From Aliivibrio wodanis (GTDB taxonomy: Bacteria; Pseudomonadota; Gammaproteobacteria; Enterobacterales; Vibrionaceae): a stretch of 64,000 bases of DNA. Positions 44,110-53,835 of the stretch are shown piece after piece (the stretch's first letter is position 1; every line of letters begins with the position of its first letter). Where the stretch lies: positions 1,057,801-1,121,800 of the forward strand of contig LN554847.1 of assembly GCA_000953695.1 (NCBI GenBank), in the 5' to 3' direction. The position numbers were made by a program, and so were the translations under genes. The notes under the pieces are model-generated. The model was not told the DNA's origin and did not search any database. It was given only the letters and a program-made list of their open reading frames with translations.

Positions 44110-45300
44110 TTGCATACATTAGCGCAGTTACAATCCGGTGAATTACAAGGTATTACTCGATTACAATTAAGTGAAGGATTAACAGAGTTTCCACTTGAGA
44201 TCTTATCGCTTTCGGATTCATTAGAAATCTTAGATTTATCGAATAATCAATTAACTACGCTACCAATTGAGATCAGTCAATTACCTAACTTGAAGATTTT
44301 CTTTGCATCAAACAATCCATTTACTGTGTTCCCTGATGTTCTGGCGCAATGTCAAAATCTTGAGATGATTGGATTCAAATCGTGTCAAATTCAGCATGTT
44401 CCTGAAAACGCTTTTCCACCAAAATTGCGTTGGTTGATCTTAACCGATAACCAAGTTGAAGCATTACCTAACTCATTAGGTGATTGCCACTTAATGCAAA
44501 AATTGGCATTAGCAGGCAACAAATTGACTGAACTGCCAAACAACTTGTCTCAGCTTCATAACTTGGAATTACTGCGTATTTCAGCAAACCAGTTGATTGA
44601 GTGCCCAGAGCAACTGCTTAATTTACCAAAACTGGCATGGTTTGCGTTTGCGGGTAATCCATTCTGTAAATCCGATGTGAAAGTAAAGTCTGTACCTAGT
44701 ATCGCCTCATCAGACTACACATTAGAAAATGTATTAGGCCAAGGCGCATCAGGTGTCATTTCTAAAGCCCGTTGGAATAAAGAACAAATGGATTTTCCAC
44801 AAGAAATTGCAGTTAAAGTATTTAAAGGCGAAGTCACCAGTGATGGTTACCCAGAAGATGAATTGCAAGCGTGTTTAAAAGTCGGCAATCACCCAAGTTT
44901 GGTGCAATCATTAGCACAGGTGAATGAAGACAATCATCTGGCGTTGATCATGAACTTGATCCCTGCACATTATAAAAACTTAGGTTTACCGCCAAGTTTA
45001 GAAAGCTGTACGCGTGATACTTTTCCTGAAGGGTTTACCTTATCGTTAGATCACATCAATAAAATGACCGCTGAAATGCGTAATGTGTTTGACCACCTAC
45101 ATGATAACCAAGTGTGTCATGGTGATTTGTATGCGCATAACACCTTATTTGATGCAGATGCGAACATTATCTTTGGCGACTTTGGTGCCGCGAGTATGTA
45201 CCACATGCTAAGTGACCCTCAGCAGCTAAAAATTAGAACTATTGAAGAGCGTGCACTGAATCACTTTGTTGATGATTTAATGAGTGTGCTTGATAAGTAA
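44110..45300 (+). CDS. Leucine-rich repeat protein fused to a protein kinase domain
   Basis: 396 residues, TTG start with AGGT upstream. About seven leucine-rich repeats (roughly 15-185, such as LEILDLSNNQLTTLPIEISQ) are joined to a eukaryotic-like kinase domain. Kinase elements are intact: glycine loop GQGASG (210-215), VAIK-type Lys236 (IAVKVFKG), catalytic HGD at 337-339 with Asn344 (HGDLYAHN), and DFG at 357-359. The catalytic loop HGD lacks the usual HRD arginine, as in many bacterial kinases. No membrane segment, so it is cytoplasmic. Substrate unknown. Confidence 0.88.
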   Translation: MHTLAQLQSGELQGITRLQLSEGLTEFPLEILSLSDSLEILDLSNNQLTTLPIEISQLPNLKIFFASNNPFTVFPDVLAQCQNLEMIGFKSCQIQHVPENAFPPKLRWLILTDNQVEALPNSLGDCHLMQKLALAGNKLTELPNNLSQLHNLELLRISANQLIECPEQLLNLPKLAWFAFAGNPFCKSDVKVKSVPSIASSDYTLENVLGQGASGVISKARWNKEQMDFPQEIAVKVFKGEVTSDGYPEDELQACLKVGNHPSLVQSLAQVNEDNHLALIMNLIPAHYKNLGLPPSLESCTRDTFPEGFTLSLDHINKMTAEMRNVFDHLHDNQVCHGDLYAHNTLFDADANIIFGDFGAASMYHMLSDPQQLKIRTIEERALNHFVDDLMSVLDK

Positions 45301-45315
45301 TACCAATGTAACTAA

Positions 45316-45954
45316 TCAAAATGAAGGCATTGGATAATCATTGCCAATCATACATACAAGTGAACCCATAAAAGCTTTTTCGTAACGTATTTTTCCTTTT
45401 GCGTCAGAGCTTTCCATACTTATATTACCATCCACAATATGATTAATTTCTTGTGCGACTTTTATTGGAACTAACCAAATACAAGCAGCAAGCGAGCAGG
45501 CTGGTGACGACGATTCACAGCCTGTTTCGGAGCTTCCTCGTATCCATCGGCTATTCTTCTCTTTGAGTAGCAGTTGCGTCGCGATGTAATCTGGATGGTC
45601 AATATACTGATCGCCACCTATCCATGTATCGCTATAAGGCAGATATGGCCCTCGCCAGGTTGGTAAGCCAGGATTCTCAATTAAGTTATTAATATTCAAG
45701 TAGCCGAATTTCGTATTGGTATCGGAGGTAATTGGAGGCAAGGTTCCATTGTCATGAAAATATTGCTCAGCTGAATCTAGGACTGTATTAAGCTGCGCAA
45801 TCAAGCGTTTTGCCTCAAGATCGCGGGAAATACTACTGCTAAACTGGTTGTAGACAAAAAAGCTCACAATAAAAATGAATAAGCTAAACGACACAAGTTT
45901 CCATTTTCCTACCTGTCGCAAAAGTTTCAACATATAATCTTTATCTCTCATCAA
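45316..45954 (-). CDS. Membrane-anchored protein of unknown function, pseudopilin-like
   Basis: 212 residues. One N-terminal membrane segment (VSFSLFIFIVSFFVYNQF, about 20-37), then a helix (AQLNTVLDSAEQYFHDNGTL) and a region GYLNINNLIENPGLPTWRGP YLPY that recalls type II pseudopilins. No G/FTxxE prepilin cleavage motif is present, and the ATG at 45933 may be an alternative start. Two cysteine pairs are in the C-terminal half (GCESSSPACSLAACIW). Function not assigned. Confidence 0.55.
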   Translation of the reverse strand: MMRDKDYMLKLLRQVGKWKLVSFSLFIFIVSFFVYNQFSSSISRDLEAKRLIAQLNTVLDSAEQYFHDNGTLPPITSDTNTKFGYLNINNLIENPGLPTWRGPYLPYSDTWIGGDQYIDHPDYIATQLLLKEKNSRWIRGSSETGCESSSPACSLAACIWLVPIKVAQEINHIVDGNISMESSDAKGKIRYEKAFMGSLVCMIGNDYPMPSF

Positions 45955-46219
45955 AAAGGGGCTAAGTAACGATAAGGCCGTTCCTATAGAGAAGATTATA
46001 CCAGAATAGAATTAAGCATTTTAAATTGAAGCCATGCTTAGCCCGTATTTAAAATAAATATACCTAAATCAGAAATCTTTTTGAGACTCAAACTACTAAC
46101 TAGATTCTTTATTTTATTACAAATAAAAACTCAATAATTACAATTAGACCGAGAATAATAGAGATCCCCTTCCAAAACAGTAGAGGCTCTCTTTCAAAGA
46201 TGGCTACCCAAAGCTTAGT

Positions 46220-47686
46220 TTAATGAGAGACATCGATAAGTGTAATGCTGCCGTCATCATTCACTTCGGTGATCTTCCCTTTTGGCTCTTCCATCAACAG
46301 TGATGTTGCAAAGCCAAGTACTGCCGTTGCTGCTATCACCAAGAAAAAGGTTTGGTACTCAACAAAGGAAAGTATGGTTAGATAAACTACAGCACCTACA
46401 TTGCCATACGCCCCAGTCATCCCCGCTATTTGCCCTGTCATACGACGTTTAATTAATGGAACGGTAGCAAATACGGCGCCTTCACCTGCTTGAACAAAGA
46501 AAGAACACGCCATAGCTGCCACCACAGCAAGCCATAGTGGCCACTCACTATCGACTTGACCCATGATAAAATAGCCTACTGCCAACCCTGCGGTTAAGAT
46601 CATTAATGTCAGTTTTCGACCAAATCGATCCGATATCCATCCACCTCCGGGACGTGACATTAAGTTCATAAACGCATACGCCGAGGCCACCATTCCTGCC
46701 ATAATAGGCGTCAATTCAAACGTATCTAAAAAAAACAATGGCAGCATAGATACAACGGCTAACTCTGATCCAAAGGTCGCAAAATACAAAACGTTTAATA
46801 CCGCTACTTGCTTAAATTTATATTGGTGATGTGGCGCAACATTATTGGTAAATATGGCTTTATTAACCTTCCAAACTTGTGATACTTCATAAAAATAAAT
46901 CACAATTAACGCCATATAAATTGCATTAACCATCACGCTTGAAAGCATATCGATACCCGATGGTAACAATTTCCAAGCCAACAATGCTAATGCGGCATAC
47001 ATTGGTATTTTCATAATCAAAAGCAGATAGAAGTCACTGATAGAGGTCACTTCCATTGCCGTTAAATGGGTAGGTTTAAAATACGTCCCGCCTTTTGGTG
47101 TGTCAGTAACATTCGAATAAAATACAAAAGCAAACAGTAAACTCATGACTCCGGTGATCGCGACTGCATAACGCCAACCCTCATCACCACCAAACCATAG
47201 AGCAACCGTTGGCAACGTAAATGCAGCGGCGGCAGAGCCAAAGTTACCCCAGCCCCCATAAATCCCTTCAGCAGTACCTAGCTCATGATGAGGAAACCAT
47301 TCTGAAACTAAACGAATACCGACGACAAAGCCTGCCCCGATGAACCCAAGTAAAAAACGAGCAATGGCTGCTTGCAAAAACGAATCAGAAAAAGCGAACA
47401 TAAAGCAAGGAAGAGAACAGACAGCAAGTAAGGAAGAATAGACCATTCTTGGTCCATATTTATCCGTTAGCATTCCGACAATAACGCGTGCAGGGATCGT
47501 CAAAGCGACGTTAAGAATTAATAAAGTTTTTATCTGCTCAGAGCTTAATCCAAGCGTTTCTTTAACGACATTAAGTAAAGGAGCAAAGTTAAACCACACC
47601 ATGAATGTAATAAAAAAAGCCATCCAGCTTAAATGCAGTACTTTCATCTTTCCGGAAAATGAAAACAGTGAAAATTTATCTGTCAT
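46220..47686 (-). CDS. narK: NarK-type nitrate/nitrite transporter (MFS)
   Basis: About 488 residues with 12 membrane segments. NNP-family signatures are seen: GIYGGWGNFGSAAAAF and GQIAGMTGAYGNVGAVVYLT, plus the MFS loop DKYGPRMVY. It exchanges or imports nitrate and nitrite at the inner membrane. The frame is open further upstream to 47806, but AAGGA lies seven bases before the ATG at 47684-47686 (MTDKFSLFS), which is preferred; an adjacent ATG at 47689 is possible. No Nar reductase genes adjoin. Confidence 0.88.
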   Translation of the reverse strand: MTDKFSLFSFSGKMKVLHLSWMAFFITFMVWFNFAPLLNVVKETLGLSSEQIKTLLILNVALTIPARVIVGMLTDKYGPRMVYSSLLAVCSLPCFMFAFSDSFLQAAIARFLLGFIGAGFVVGIRLVSEWFPHHELGTAEGIYGGWGNFGSAAAAFTLPTVALWFGGDEGWRYAVAITGVMSLLFAFVFYSNVTDTPKGGTYFKPTHLTAMEVTSISDFYLLLIMKIPMYAALALLAWKLLPSGIDMLSSVMVNAIYMALIVIYFYEVSQVWKVNKAIFTNNVAPHHQYKFKQVAVLNVLYFATFGSELAVVSMLPLFFLDTFELTPIMAGMVASAYAFMNLMSRPGGGWISDRFGRKLTLMILTAGLAVGYFIMGQVDSEWPLWLAVVAAMACSFFVQAGEGAVFATVPLIKRRMTGQIAGMTGAYGNVGAVVYLTILSFVEYQTFFLVIAATAVLGFATSLLMEEPKGKITEVNDDGSITLIDVSH

Positions 47687-48014
47687 CATTGAGTCCTTTA
47701 ATGAGTTAGACATATTTGTACATAGTGATCCATCACACGCACAGAGTAAGTCGTTAACGATATATCCGGTGATGCTTATAAAGCTGTGAAGATAGGTAAG
47801 ATTCACCTTCTAATGGCCCCATACTCCTAGTGAGATCACATCGCTAACCTATCGGATCTTAGTTTGATAACGCTCACTTAGCTTACAGTAAAGGCACATC
47901 AACTCGAAACGACCATATAGCGACGATTTACAATGTAAACAATGAAATTCAAGCACGAGTTAAAATCACCAACGACATTGCTGAATCCTCCCTGTTTATG
48001 CCAATTCATTAAAA

Positions 48015-48080
48015 CAATTCAACACAGTTATCGAGTATTTAAACCAGTTAGGATGATCAGTTATTTACTACGATTGGTAT
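48015..48080. mobile_element. Partial copy of the 162-bp MITE-like element
   Basis: The last 66 bases match the end of the full copy at 52698-52859 in the same orientation (for example GGATGATCAGTTATTTACTA then CGATTGGTAT). Similarity is lost upstream of 48015. The other terminus is absent. Confidence 0.7.
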
Positions 48081-48104
48081 TACTCTATAACTAAATTGAA
48101 GAAT

Positions 48105-48183
48105 AAAAAATGGCTCTATAATCAAATTTAAACTTAGCATACGACTTAATTCGCTTAAGCATAATCTGATGTAAAGCCATTTA
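48105..48183 (-). terminator. Possible astB terminator with large stem-loop
   Basis: AAATGGCT near the astB stop pairs with AGCCATTT about 60 bases on, followed on the minus strand by a T run. A second small hairpin (CTTAAG.GAATTAAG) lies in the loop. Less certain than the compact terminators. Confidence 0.4.
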
Positions 48184-48187
48184 TCAC

Positions 48188-49522
48188 TTATTTTTGGAAA
48201 GGATACACAGAACCAAGCTGCATGATTTGTGTTAACTCATCCAACGCTGCTCGTGATTCTAATAACAATTGAGGATCAGCAAGATCTTTGTCTTCAATAC
48301 GATCACGGTAGTGCTTATCAGCCCACAGATTTAGCGTTGTAAATAGCTGATCGTTCATCAAGGTATGTTGATTGACGGCTTTTTTCTCTGCTTCATTTAA
48401 TACGACACGTAGACGTAAACACGCTGGCCCACCGCCATTTTGCATACTCTGTTTTAAATCAAAGGTATGCAACTCATCAATACCGCGTTTTTGTTCTACT
48501 AGCTCATTTAGATACGCCCATACTCTTGGATTCTCACGACAATGTTGTGGAAGAATGATCAAGGTAGTCCCGTCCGATTTAGTGATTAGCTGACTGTTAA
48601 ACAGGTAAGTTTCGACTGCATCTTGCACCGACACTTTATCTGTTGGAACCTCTATAACATTAAAGCCAGAACCATAAGAAGCACTTAGATCTGACTTCAC
48701 TTGCTCTTGATTCAAAAATGCTTGTTGATGGCAAAATAAGGTGTTCTTATTACCGACAGCAATAACATCATTATGAAAGACACCTTGGTCAATAACATCA
48801 GGGTTCTGTTGTGCAAATACCGTAAATTGATCGCGTAAACCATGCGTTCGTGCAATCGCTTCACTGGCTTCTAATGTCTGGCGTGCAGGGTATTTTTTCG
48901 GAGCAAGGTAGCTCTCATCAAACGCACTTTTACCAAAGACAAAGAACTCAACGCCTTGTTCGCCATATTCATTACAAAAACGAGTGTGGTTTGCCGCCCC
49001 TTCATCACCAAAGTAGTCACTGTGTGGCAACGCTTCATGATGAGCAAAGTGCTTTTCATCCGCAAACGTGGCTTTTAAGATATTACCCGTCACTTCATCT
49101 TCAATTGAACGGTGAAACTTATTAATTAAGTTAGCAGGAGTAAAATGGACTTTGCCATCAGAGGTATCTGCACTTGGAGAAACCGTACCTGCGTTTGCTG
49201 TCCACATACTTGAGGCAGAGCTACACGCAGCGAGTAGTTGTGGTGAATATTGATGAGATTTTTGTAACACTTCAGCGTCTGAGCCAGAAAAGCCTAAACG
49301 ACGCAGAGTATGAATGTCTGGACGCTCTTGTGGCGCTAACACCCCTTGAGTAAAGCCCATATCATGCAGAGCCTTCATTTTTTCTAGGCCTTGCTTTACT
49401 GCTTGTTTTGGGTTCGATGCGCCGGATTTATTATTTTTAGAGGCGATGTTCCCTACCGATAAACCGCTGTAGTTATGCGTTGGCCCAACAAGGCCATCAA
49501 AATTCGCTTCAACTGCTTTCAT
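48188..49522 (-). CDS. astB: N-succinylarginine dihydrolase AstB
   Basis: About 444 residues, the usual length. It hydrolyses succinylarginine in the AST pathway of arginine catabolism. Family segments: [50 protein letters not shown], and [13 protein letters not shown] with the catalytic cysteine. The ATG at 49520-49522 has GAGG six bases upstream and is preferred to the ATG at 49534. It stands alone here without the other ast genes. Confidence 0.93.
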   Translation of the reverse strand: MKAVEANFDGLVGPTHNYSGLSVGNIASKNNKSGASNPKQAVKQGLEKMKALHDMGFTQGVLAPQERPDIHTLRRLGFSGSDAEVLQKSHQYSPQLLAACSSASSMWTANAGTVSPSADTSDGKVHFTPANLINKFHRSIEDEVTGNILKATFADEKHFAHHEALPHSDYFGDEGAANHTRFCNEYGEQGVEFFVFGKSAFDESYLAPKKYPARQTLEASEAIARTHGLRDQFTVFAQQNPDVIDQGVFHNDVIAVGNKNTLFCHQQAFLNQEQVKSDLSASYGSGFNVIEVPTDKVSVQDAVETYLFNSQLITKSDGTTLIILPQHCRENPRVWAYLNELVEQKRGIDELHTFDLKQSMQNGGGPACLRLRVVLNEAEKKAVNQHTLMNDQLFTTLNLWADKHYRDRIEDKDLADPQLLLESRAALDELTQIMQLGSVYPFQK

Positions 49523-49852
49523 ATATTCCCTCATGACTGTTCTTTACTGCGTATTGAGTTCTTTGACTCAATCTATTTCGCTGATAGTAGCAAATTAAAC
49601 TCAGTCAGCAGCATTTAATCTCATCAAACAAGCGTGCAATCACAACTTTTATTTAACATTTACGCTATTTTAATTAACTATTCTCCGTAATCAAATATCT
49701 ATGCAGATTTCTATTCCAACGCTCGGTCATATCATAGTTTATACGGTGACCAGCTACTTATTCATCGGTAAAAACTATTAAAATGATAGTTGATAATAAT
49801 TCTCATTTGCATATACTAATAATCATTCGCATTTACTGATGGCTTTATTATT
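49523..49852. other. 330-bp divergent intergenic region with Fur-like boxes
   Basis: Between the astB and metal exporter genes, which diverge. Contains the Fur-like sites at 49792-49836. No other feature recognised. Confidence 0.5.
49792..49836 (+). promoter_or_regulatory. Two adjacent Fur-like boxes before the metal exporter gene
   Basis: TGATAATAATTCTCATTTG (49792-49810) and TAATAATCATTCGCATTTA (49818-49836) both resemble the Fur consensus. Their centres are 26 bp apart, and the second ends 16 bp before the start codon. A related regulator such as Mur is also possible. Confidence 0.6.
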
Positions 49853-51055
49853 ATGATGACTACTCATTCTTTCTCACAATCACTCTCGCTTTCGCAGTTT
49901 TCACTGCAACACAAGCGTCTATTATTGCCTATCACTTTATTAGCCTTAGTGGGGGCCGAAACGACAAGAGAAATCACCGTCACAACCTTATCTGATGCTT
50001 TTTGGGCGGTATCTACCTACGTAGCTTTCACATTGGTTATTTATCATTACCTATCGAATATAATGGGTAAAACCAACCGTATTACTGCGCTTTATAATAA
50101 ATCTCGTACCAACCAAGTGGTGTTTTCATCTTTACTTGGTGCTCTGCCTGGCTGTGGTGGTGCCATTGTCGTTACCACTCAATACATTAGCGGTAAAGTT
50201 GGTTTTGGCTCAGTCGTTGCAGTATTAACGGCTACCATGGGTGATGCGGCGTTCTTATTAATTGCAGCACAACCTAAAGTGGGATTTGGCGTAATGGCAT
50301 TAGGCGTTGTGGTTGGTGCCATCTCAGGCATTGTTGTCAATGCATTACATAAAGACGATTTTTTACGCCCTGAGACTCAAGATAAACAACAAGATCAAAA
50401 ATCTGAAAATTCAGAACAAAACACATCATGCTTACAAGTAAAGGCGATCAACTTACAGGGTGTATTTTGGAAATTGGTATTAATTCCTGCAACAGTGATT
50501 GCCCTACTCGGTTCGTTCCAAGTGGATATCAATCAACTGTTTCATTTACCACAACACAGCATTGAATGGATTGGCGCAATATTAGCGATTGGCAGCATGA
50601 TGTTATGGTCGTTAACCAAAGAGATCAGTGATTATCAGTCAACGGTTTCAGAAGATAATAAGTGTGTAAGTTCGCACCCAATGCAAAAGGCTGCGCAAGA
50701 CACTAACTTTGTCTCAGCTTGGGTAATTGTCGCTTTCTTAATTTTTGAACTAACCACCTACTTCTCAGGCATCAATTTACAAACGGTCTTCTTAGGTTAT
50801 GGAATGTGGATGCCACTGATTGGCTTGGCGATTGGTTTACTTCCGGGTTGTGGTCCTCAGATTTTAGTGACGAGCCTATATTTATCCGGTGCGATGCCAA
50901 TGTCAGCACAGCTTTCAAATGCAATTTCAAATGATGGTGACGCGCTATTCCCGGCAATTGCTTTAGCACCAAAAGCGGCAATGGTTGCGACCTTCTACTC
51001 AGCAGTTCCTGCCTTTGTAGTTGGCTATGGTTATTACTTCTTGTTTGAGATGTAA
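49853..51055 (+). CDS. Putative 10-TM metal exporter (MneA-like, ArsP_2 family)
   Basis: 400 residues with about ten membrane segments in two homologous halves. The repeat is visible in GALPGCGGAIVVTTQYISGK (about 96) and GLLPGCGPQILVTSLYLSGA (about 325), each followed by an acidic GD motif (TMGDAAFLLIA, NDGDALFPAIA). The family includes the Vibrio cholerae manganese exporter MneA. Fur-like boxes upstream suggest a link to iron or manganese. A hydrophilic loop of about 40 residues lies between the halves. Substrate not proven. Confidence 0.78.
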   Translation: MMTTHSFSQSLSLSQFSLQHKRLLLPITLLALVGAETTREITVTTLSDAFWAVSTYVAFTLVIYHYLSNIMGKTNRITALYNKSRTNQVVFSSLLGALPGCGGAIVVTTQYISGKVGFGSVVAVLTATMGDAAFLLIAAQPKVGFGVMALGVVVGAISGIVVNALHKDDFLRPETQDKQQDQKSENSEQNTSCLQVKAINLQGVFWKLVLIPATVIALLGSFQVDINQLFHLPQHSIEWIGAILAIGSMMLWSLTKEISDYQSTVSEDNKCVSSHPMQKAAQDTNFVSAWVIVAFLIFELTTYFSGINLQTVFLGYGMWMPLIGLAIGLLPGCGPQILVTSLYLSGAMPMSAQLSNAISNDGDALFPAIALAPKAAMVATFYSAVPAFVVGYGYYFLFEM

Positions 51056-51080
51056 GTTATTGTTCAGAACATGCGAATGA

Positions 51081-51110
51081 AAAAGGCGACAGTATTATGC
51101 TGTCGCCTTT
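51081..51110. terminator. Terminator after the metal exporter gene
   Basis: AAAGGCGACAG and CTGTCGCCTTT form a perfect 11-bp stem with loop TATTATG, between convergent genes. Confidence 0.85.
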
Positions 51111-51134
51111 GGTATATAAAAATAACAACGAAAT

Positions 51135-51995
51135 TTACTTCGGTTTTTTCTTTAATACTTCATCAATATCCGCGGCACAATGACGCTCTGGCACTTGCTC
51201 CCACTCTTCGCCCCACCCACGATTGACAATTTTACCGCGCTGTACTGCTTCTCTGGCTTCAAGCATTTTTGCCCAGCGCACTACGTTGGTGTAAGAGTCT
51301 ACTTGTAAAAACTCCGCAGCATCATACAAGTTACCTAATACTAGGTTGCCATACCACGGCCAAATCGCCATATCAGCAATGCTGTACTCTTCACCTGCAA
51401 CGTAAGTATTTTTAGCAAGTTGCTTATCAAGTACGTCTAACTGGCGTTTTGCTTCCATAGAAAAGCGGTTAATTGGGTATTCTTGTTTTTCATCAGCGTA
51501 GGCATAGAAATGACCAAAACCGCCACCTAAAAATGGTGCAGAGCCTTGCGCCCAAAATAGCCAATTAAACGTTTGTACTCTCGCACTGCCTTCTTTTGGT
51601 AAAAACTGACCAAATTTCTCAGCCAAATGAACCAAGATAGAAGCCGATTCAAAAACATGAACTTCAGGATCAACAGAATGATCAACCAAAGCAGGGATTT
51701 TTGAATTTGGATTAACATCCACAAAGCCTGATGAGAATTGATCACTCTCACCAATATTGATTAAGTAGGCATCGTATTCAGCCTCTTTAATGCCTAGCGC
51801 TAATAACTCTTCTAATAGAATCGTTACTTTTTGACCATTAGGCGTCGCTAAAGAATAAAGCTGTAAAGAATGCTCGCCTACCGGAAGCTTTTTCTCATGC
51901 CTTGCACCTGATTCTGGGCTATTGATATTCGCCCATTTATTACCGCCATCAGTGTCATTAACCCAAATTTTCGGTGGTGTGTATTCAATTGCCAT
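51135..51995 (-). CDS. yghU: YghU-type glutathione S-transferase / disulfide reductase
   Basis: About 286 residues, same length as E. coli YghU. The GST N-domain starts at about 45 (LQLYSLATPNGQKVTILLEE), with DQFSSGFVDVNPNSKIPALV and FESASILVHLAEKFG. The C-domain has INRFSMEAKRQLDVLDKQLA and YSIADMAIWPWYGN. The Nu-class enzyme binds two glutathiones and reduces disulfides. The start MAIEYTPP at 51995 has AAGGA six bases upstream; the ATG at 52001 is too close to it. Confidence 0.92.
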   Translation of the reverse strand: MAIEYTPPKIWVNDTDGGNKWANINSPESGARHEKKLPVGEHSLQLYSLATPNGQKVTILLEELLALGIKEAEYDAYLINIGESDQFSSGFVDVNPNSKIPALVDHSVDPEVHVFESASILVHLAEKFGQFLPKEGSARVQTFNWLFWAQGSAPFLGGGFGHFYAYADEKQEYPINRFSMEAKRQLDVLDKQLAKNTYVAGEEYSIADMAIWPWYGNLVLGNLYDAAEFLQVDSYTNVVRWAKMLEAREAVQRGKIVNRGWGEEWEQVPERHCAADIDEVLKKKPK

Positions 51996-52047
51996 CGTCA
52001 TTCCTTATCCATTTAAAAAGTTAAGTACATCGCTACCTTGTTATCTA

Positions 52048-52668
52048 TTAATATAGACGACTTTTTAATAATGCTACGGTTCCTTCTGATTTTTCATAAT
52101 CAATTGGAAACTCAATCAGCTCATCTTCTGTTTTAAAAAATAAAGAAGGAAAGCCACTTCGACCAATTGATCGAGAAAATGTAATTTCATCTAACAATGC
52201 TTGGTTTGTCTCTGGAGATAATAAGTCTAACTCGAAGCGAGTCATATCTAAGCCAATATTTCTAGCACAGTCGAGCAATACGTCATTATCACTTGGATTC
52301 TTAGCGTCTAAATAATAAGCGGTTTGGATTGCCTCAAGCATTGCTAATTCAGCACCTTGAGATCGTGCAGCAAGAATGGCACGGCAAGAGGGATATGTAG
52401 AACGACGCGGTGTATTTTTCTCCCAAAAGTCATGATTGAAAGAAGTACCTAGGTAATTTTCTATTTTTTGCCAATATGACGCAATTTGAACCTGCATCTC
52501 TTGTGGCATAGGCTCGGCTGAATCTGGCGCTAACCCACCAAGAACATAGACAATATCGACATCATTAGAAACGGCTTTCTTCACCTTATCCCATACTGGT
52601 TTATAACCCCAACACCATGAACACATTGGATCATAAACGTAATAAAGTATCGCTTTTTCATCTGACAT
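52048..52668 (-). CDS. DsbA-family thioredoxin-fold protein with CSWC motif
   Basis: 206 residues. YVYDPMCSWCWGYKPVW carries CSWC at 16-19; the helical insertion and the cis-proline region (SGFPSLFF) fit the DsbA/FrnE-like family. No signal peptide, so it acts in the cytoplasm, unlike DsbA. Related proteins act as oxidoreductases or chaperones. AAAGGA precedes the ATG. It lies 46 bp upstream of the yghU gene on the same strand, so a joint thiol-redox operon is likely. Confidence 0.85.
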   Translation of the reverse strand: MSDEKAILYYVYDPMCSWCWGYKPVWDKVKKAVSNDVDIVYVLGGLAPDSAEPMPQEMQVQIASYWQKIENYLGTSFNHDFWEKNTPRRSTYPSCRAILAARSQGAELAMLEAIQTAYYLDAKNPSDNDVLLDCARNIGLDMTRFELDLLSPETNQALLDEITFSRSIGRSGFPSLFFKTEDELIEFPIDYEKSEGTVALLKSRLY

Positions 52669-52697
52669 AATTTAATTCCTTTATATAAATATCAGTG

Positions 52698-52859
52698 ATA
52701 CCAATCACAGTAAGTAAGTGATCAATAATAGCGAAGGAAAAATGCTTGAGAACAAGGCGAAATTTTTTGATAAGTAGTTATTCTACAATCAAAAATTTCA
52801 ACGCAGTTATCGAGCATTTTAACCAGCTAGGATGATCAGTTATTTACTACGATTGGTAT
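52698..52859. mobile_element. MITE-like element, copy B (162 bp, inverted relative to copy A)
   Basis: Starts ATACCAATCACAGTAAGTAA and ends GTTATTTACTACGATTGGTAT minus its first base; its reverse complement matches 14011-14172 along the full length at about 90%. It lies just upstream of the DsbA-like gene. Confidence 0.8.
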
Positions 52860-52983
52860 AGTCATTCCTTTCATCATATGGGATGCATTACTTAATAGCA
52901 AAAAATCAAAGAAGGGCATAGAATCGACACCATTCAAATAGCGCACTACTGTCGTGTTGATGTAGATTATTAAAAGGTTCGTT

Positions 52984-53835
52984 ATGTATACATTTTTTGG
53001 GGCTTTGGCTTTTATTATATGGGGATTAGTGCCTGTTTACTTCCACCAACTGGAAGGCTTCAGCCCTGCATTAATTCTATCTAACCGTATCTTTTGGTCG
53101 GCTGTGATTCTAATTGCTGTTTTTTGCTTTAAACCCAACTTAATAGATAAGAAACAATGTACAGCTAAAAATATCTCTATCGCTTTTGTGGCGGGGATCT
53201 TGATGAATTTATCGTGGTTGGGATTTGTGTATGCAACCATCACCAATAATATCATGGCAGCATCATTAGCCTTTTATATTACGCCTGTTTTTGTGTTCTT
53301 TATGGGCTTTGTCTTTTTTAAAGAAGAACTTAAATCTCCCCAAAAAATTGCTCTATTTCTGATGGTATTGGCCATTGTTAGTTATGTTTATTTAGATCAA
53401 CAATTGCCTGTTTTAAGTTTGGCTATTTCACTCTCTTTTGCTAGCTATATTGCCATTAAAAAACTGATTAAATTAAATACGTTTGGTGCGATTTTCTTTG
53501 AGCATATCCTTTTTGCACCTATTGCCTTGTGGTACATCATGACTCACTCTGATGGCCTCTTATTGGCAGATTTTGGCAAGTTAACGGGAACGGCACCATT
53601 GCAGCTCGCTTCAATCCTGCTATTGAGTATCTCTATTCTCAAAACACCATTAAGCAAGATAAGCTTACTTCAATATATTGAACCGACTTTGCATCTCGCC
53701 TTAGCAATATGGATTTATCATGAACCTATCTCTAATGGTCAAAAATGTGCCTTAATATTGGTTATTCTTTCTATCATGGTTGCTAACATCAAAATGAAGA
53801 AACCAAATAAGCCGAATCTTGCTAATAAAAGCTAA
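52984..53835 (+). CDS. rarD: RarD-type EamA transporter
   Basis: 283 residues with ten membrane segments. The opening FFGALAFIIWGLVPVYFHQL and SNRIFWSAVILI are typical of RarD, a drug/metabolite transporter of unknown substrate. The second half is shorter than the first in loops. It ends 14 bases inside the convergent AraC gene's 3' end. AAAGG precedes the ATG. Confidence 0.88.
   Translation: MYTFFGALAFIIWGLVPVYFHQLEGFSPALILSNRIFWSAVILIAVFCFKPNLIDKKQCTAKNISIAFVAGILMNLSWLGFVYATITNNIMAASLAFYITPVFVFFMGFVFFKEELKSPQKIALFLMVLAIVSYVYLDQQLPVLSLAISLSFASYIAIKKLIKLNTFGAIFFEHILFAPIALWYIMTHSDGLLLADFGKLTGTAPLQLASILLLSISILKTPLSKISLLQYIEPTLHLALAIWIYHEPISNGQKCALILVILSIMVANIKMKKPNKPNLANKS

Larger units (their letters stand above)
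47690..48187. other. 498-bp intergenic region with a partial MITE
   Basis: Between the narK and astB genes. The only recognisable content is the partial element at 48015-48080 and a possible astB terminator at 48105-48183. Nothing seen in 47700-48010. Confidence 0.6.

Noticed and set aside
45296-45318. ATACCAATG after the LRR-kinase stop as a further MITE end
   Set aside because: Only eight bases match the element's terminus and no partner end or interior sequence follows.
47690-47806. N-terminal extension of the NarK frame
   Set aside because: It carries no membrane segment typical of NarK, and a good ribosome binding site precedes the internal ATG.
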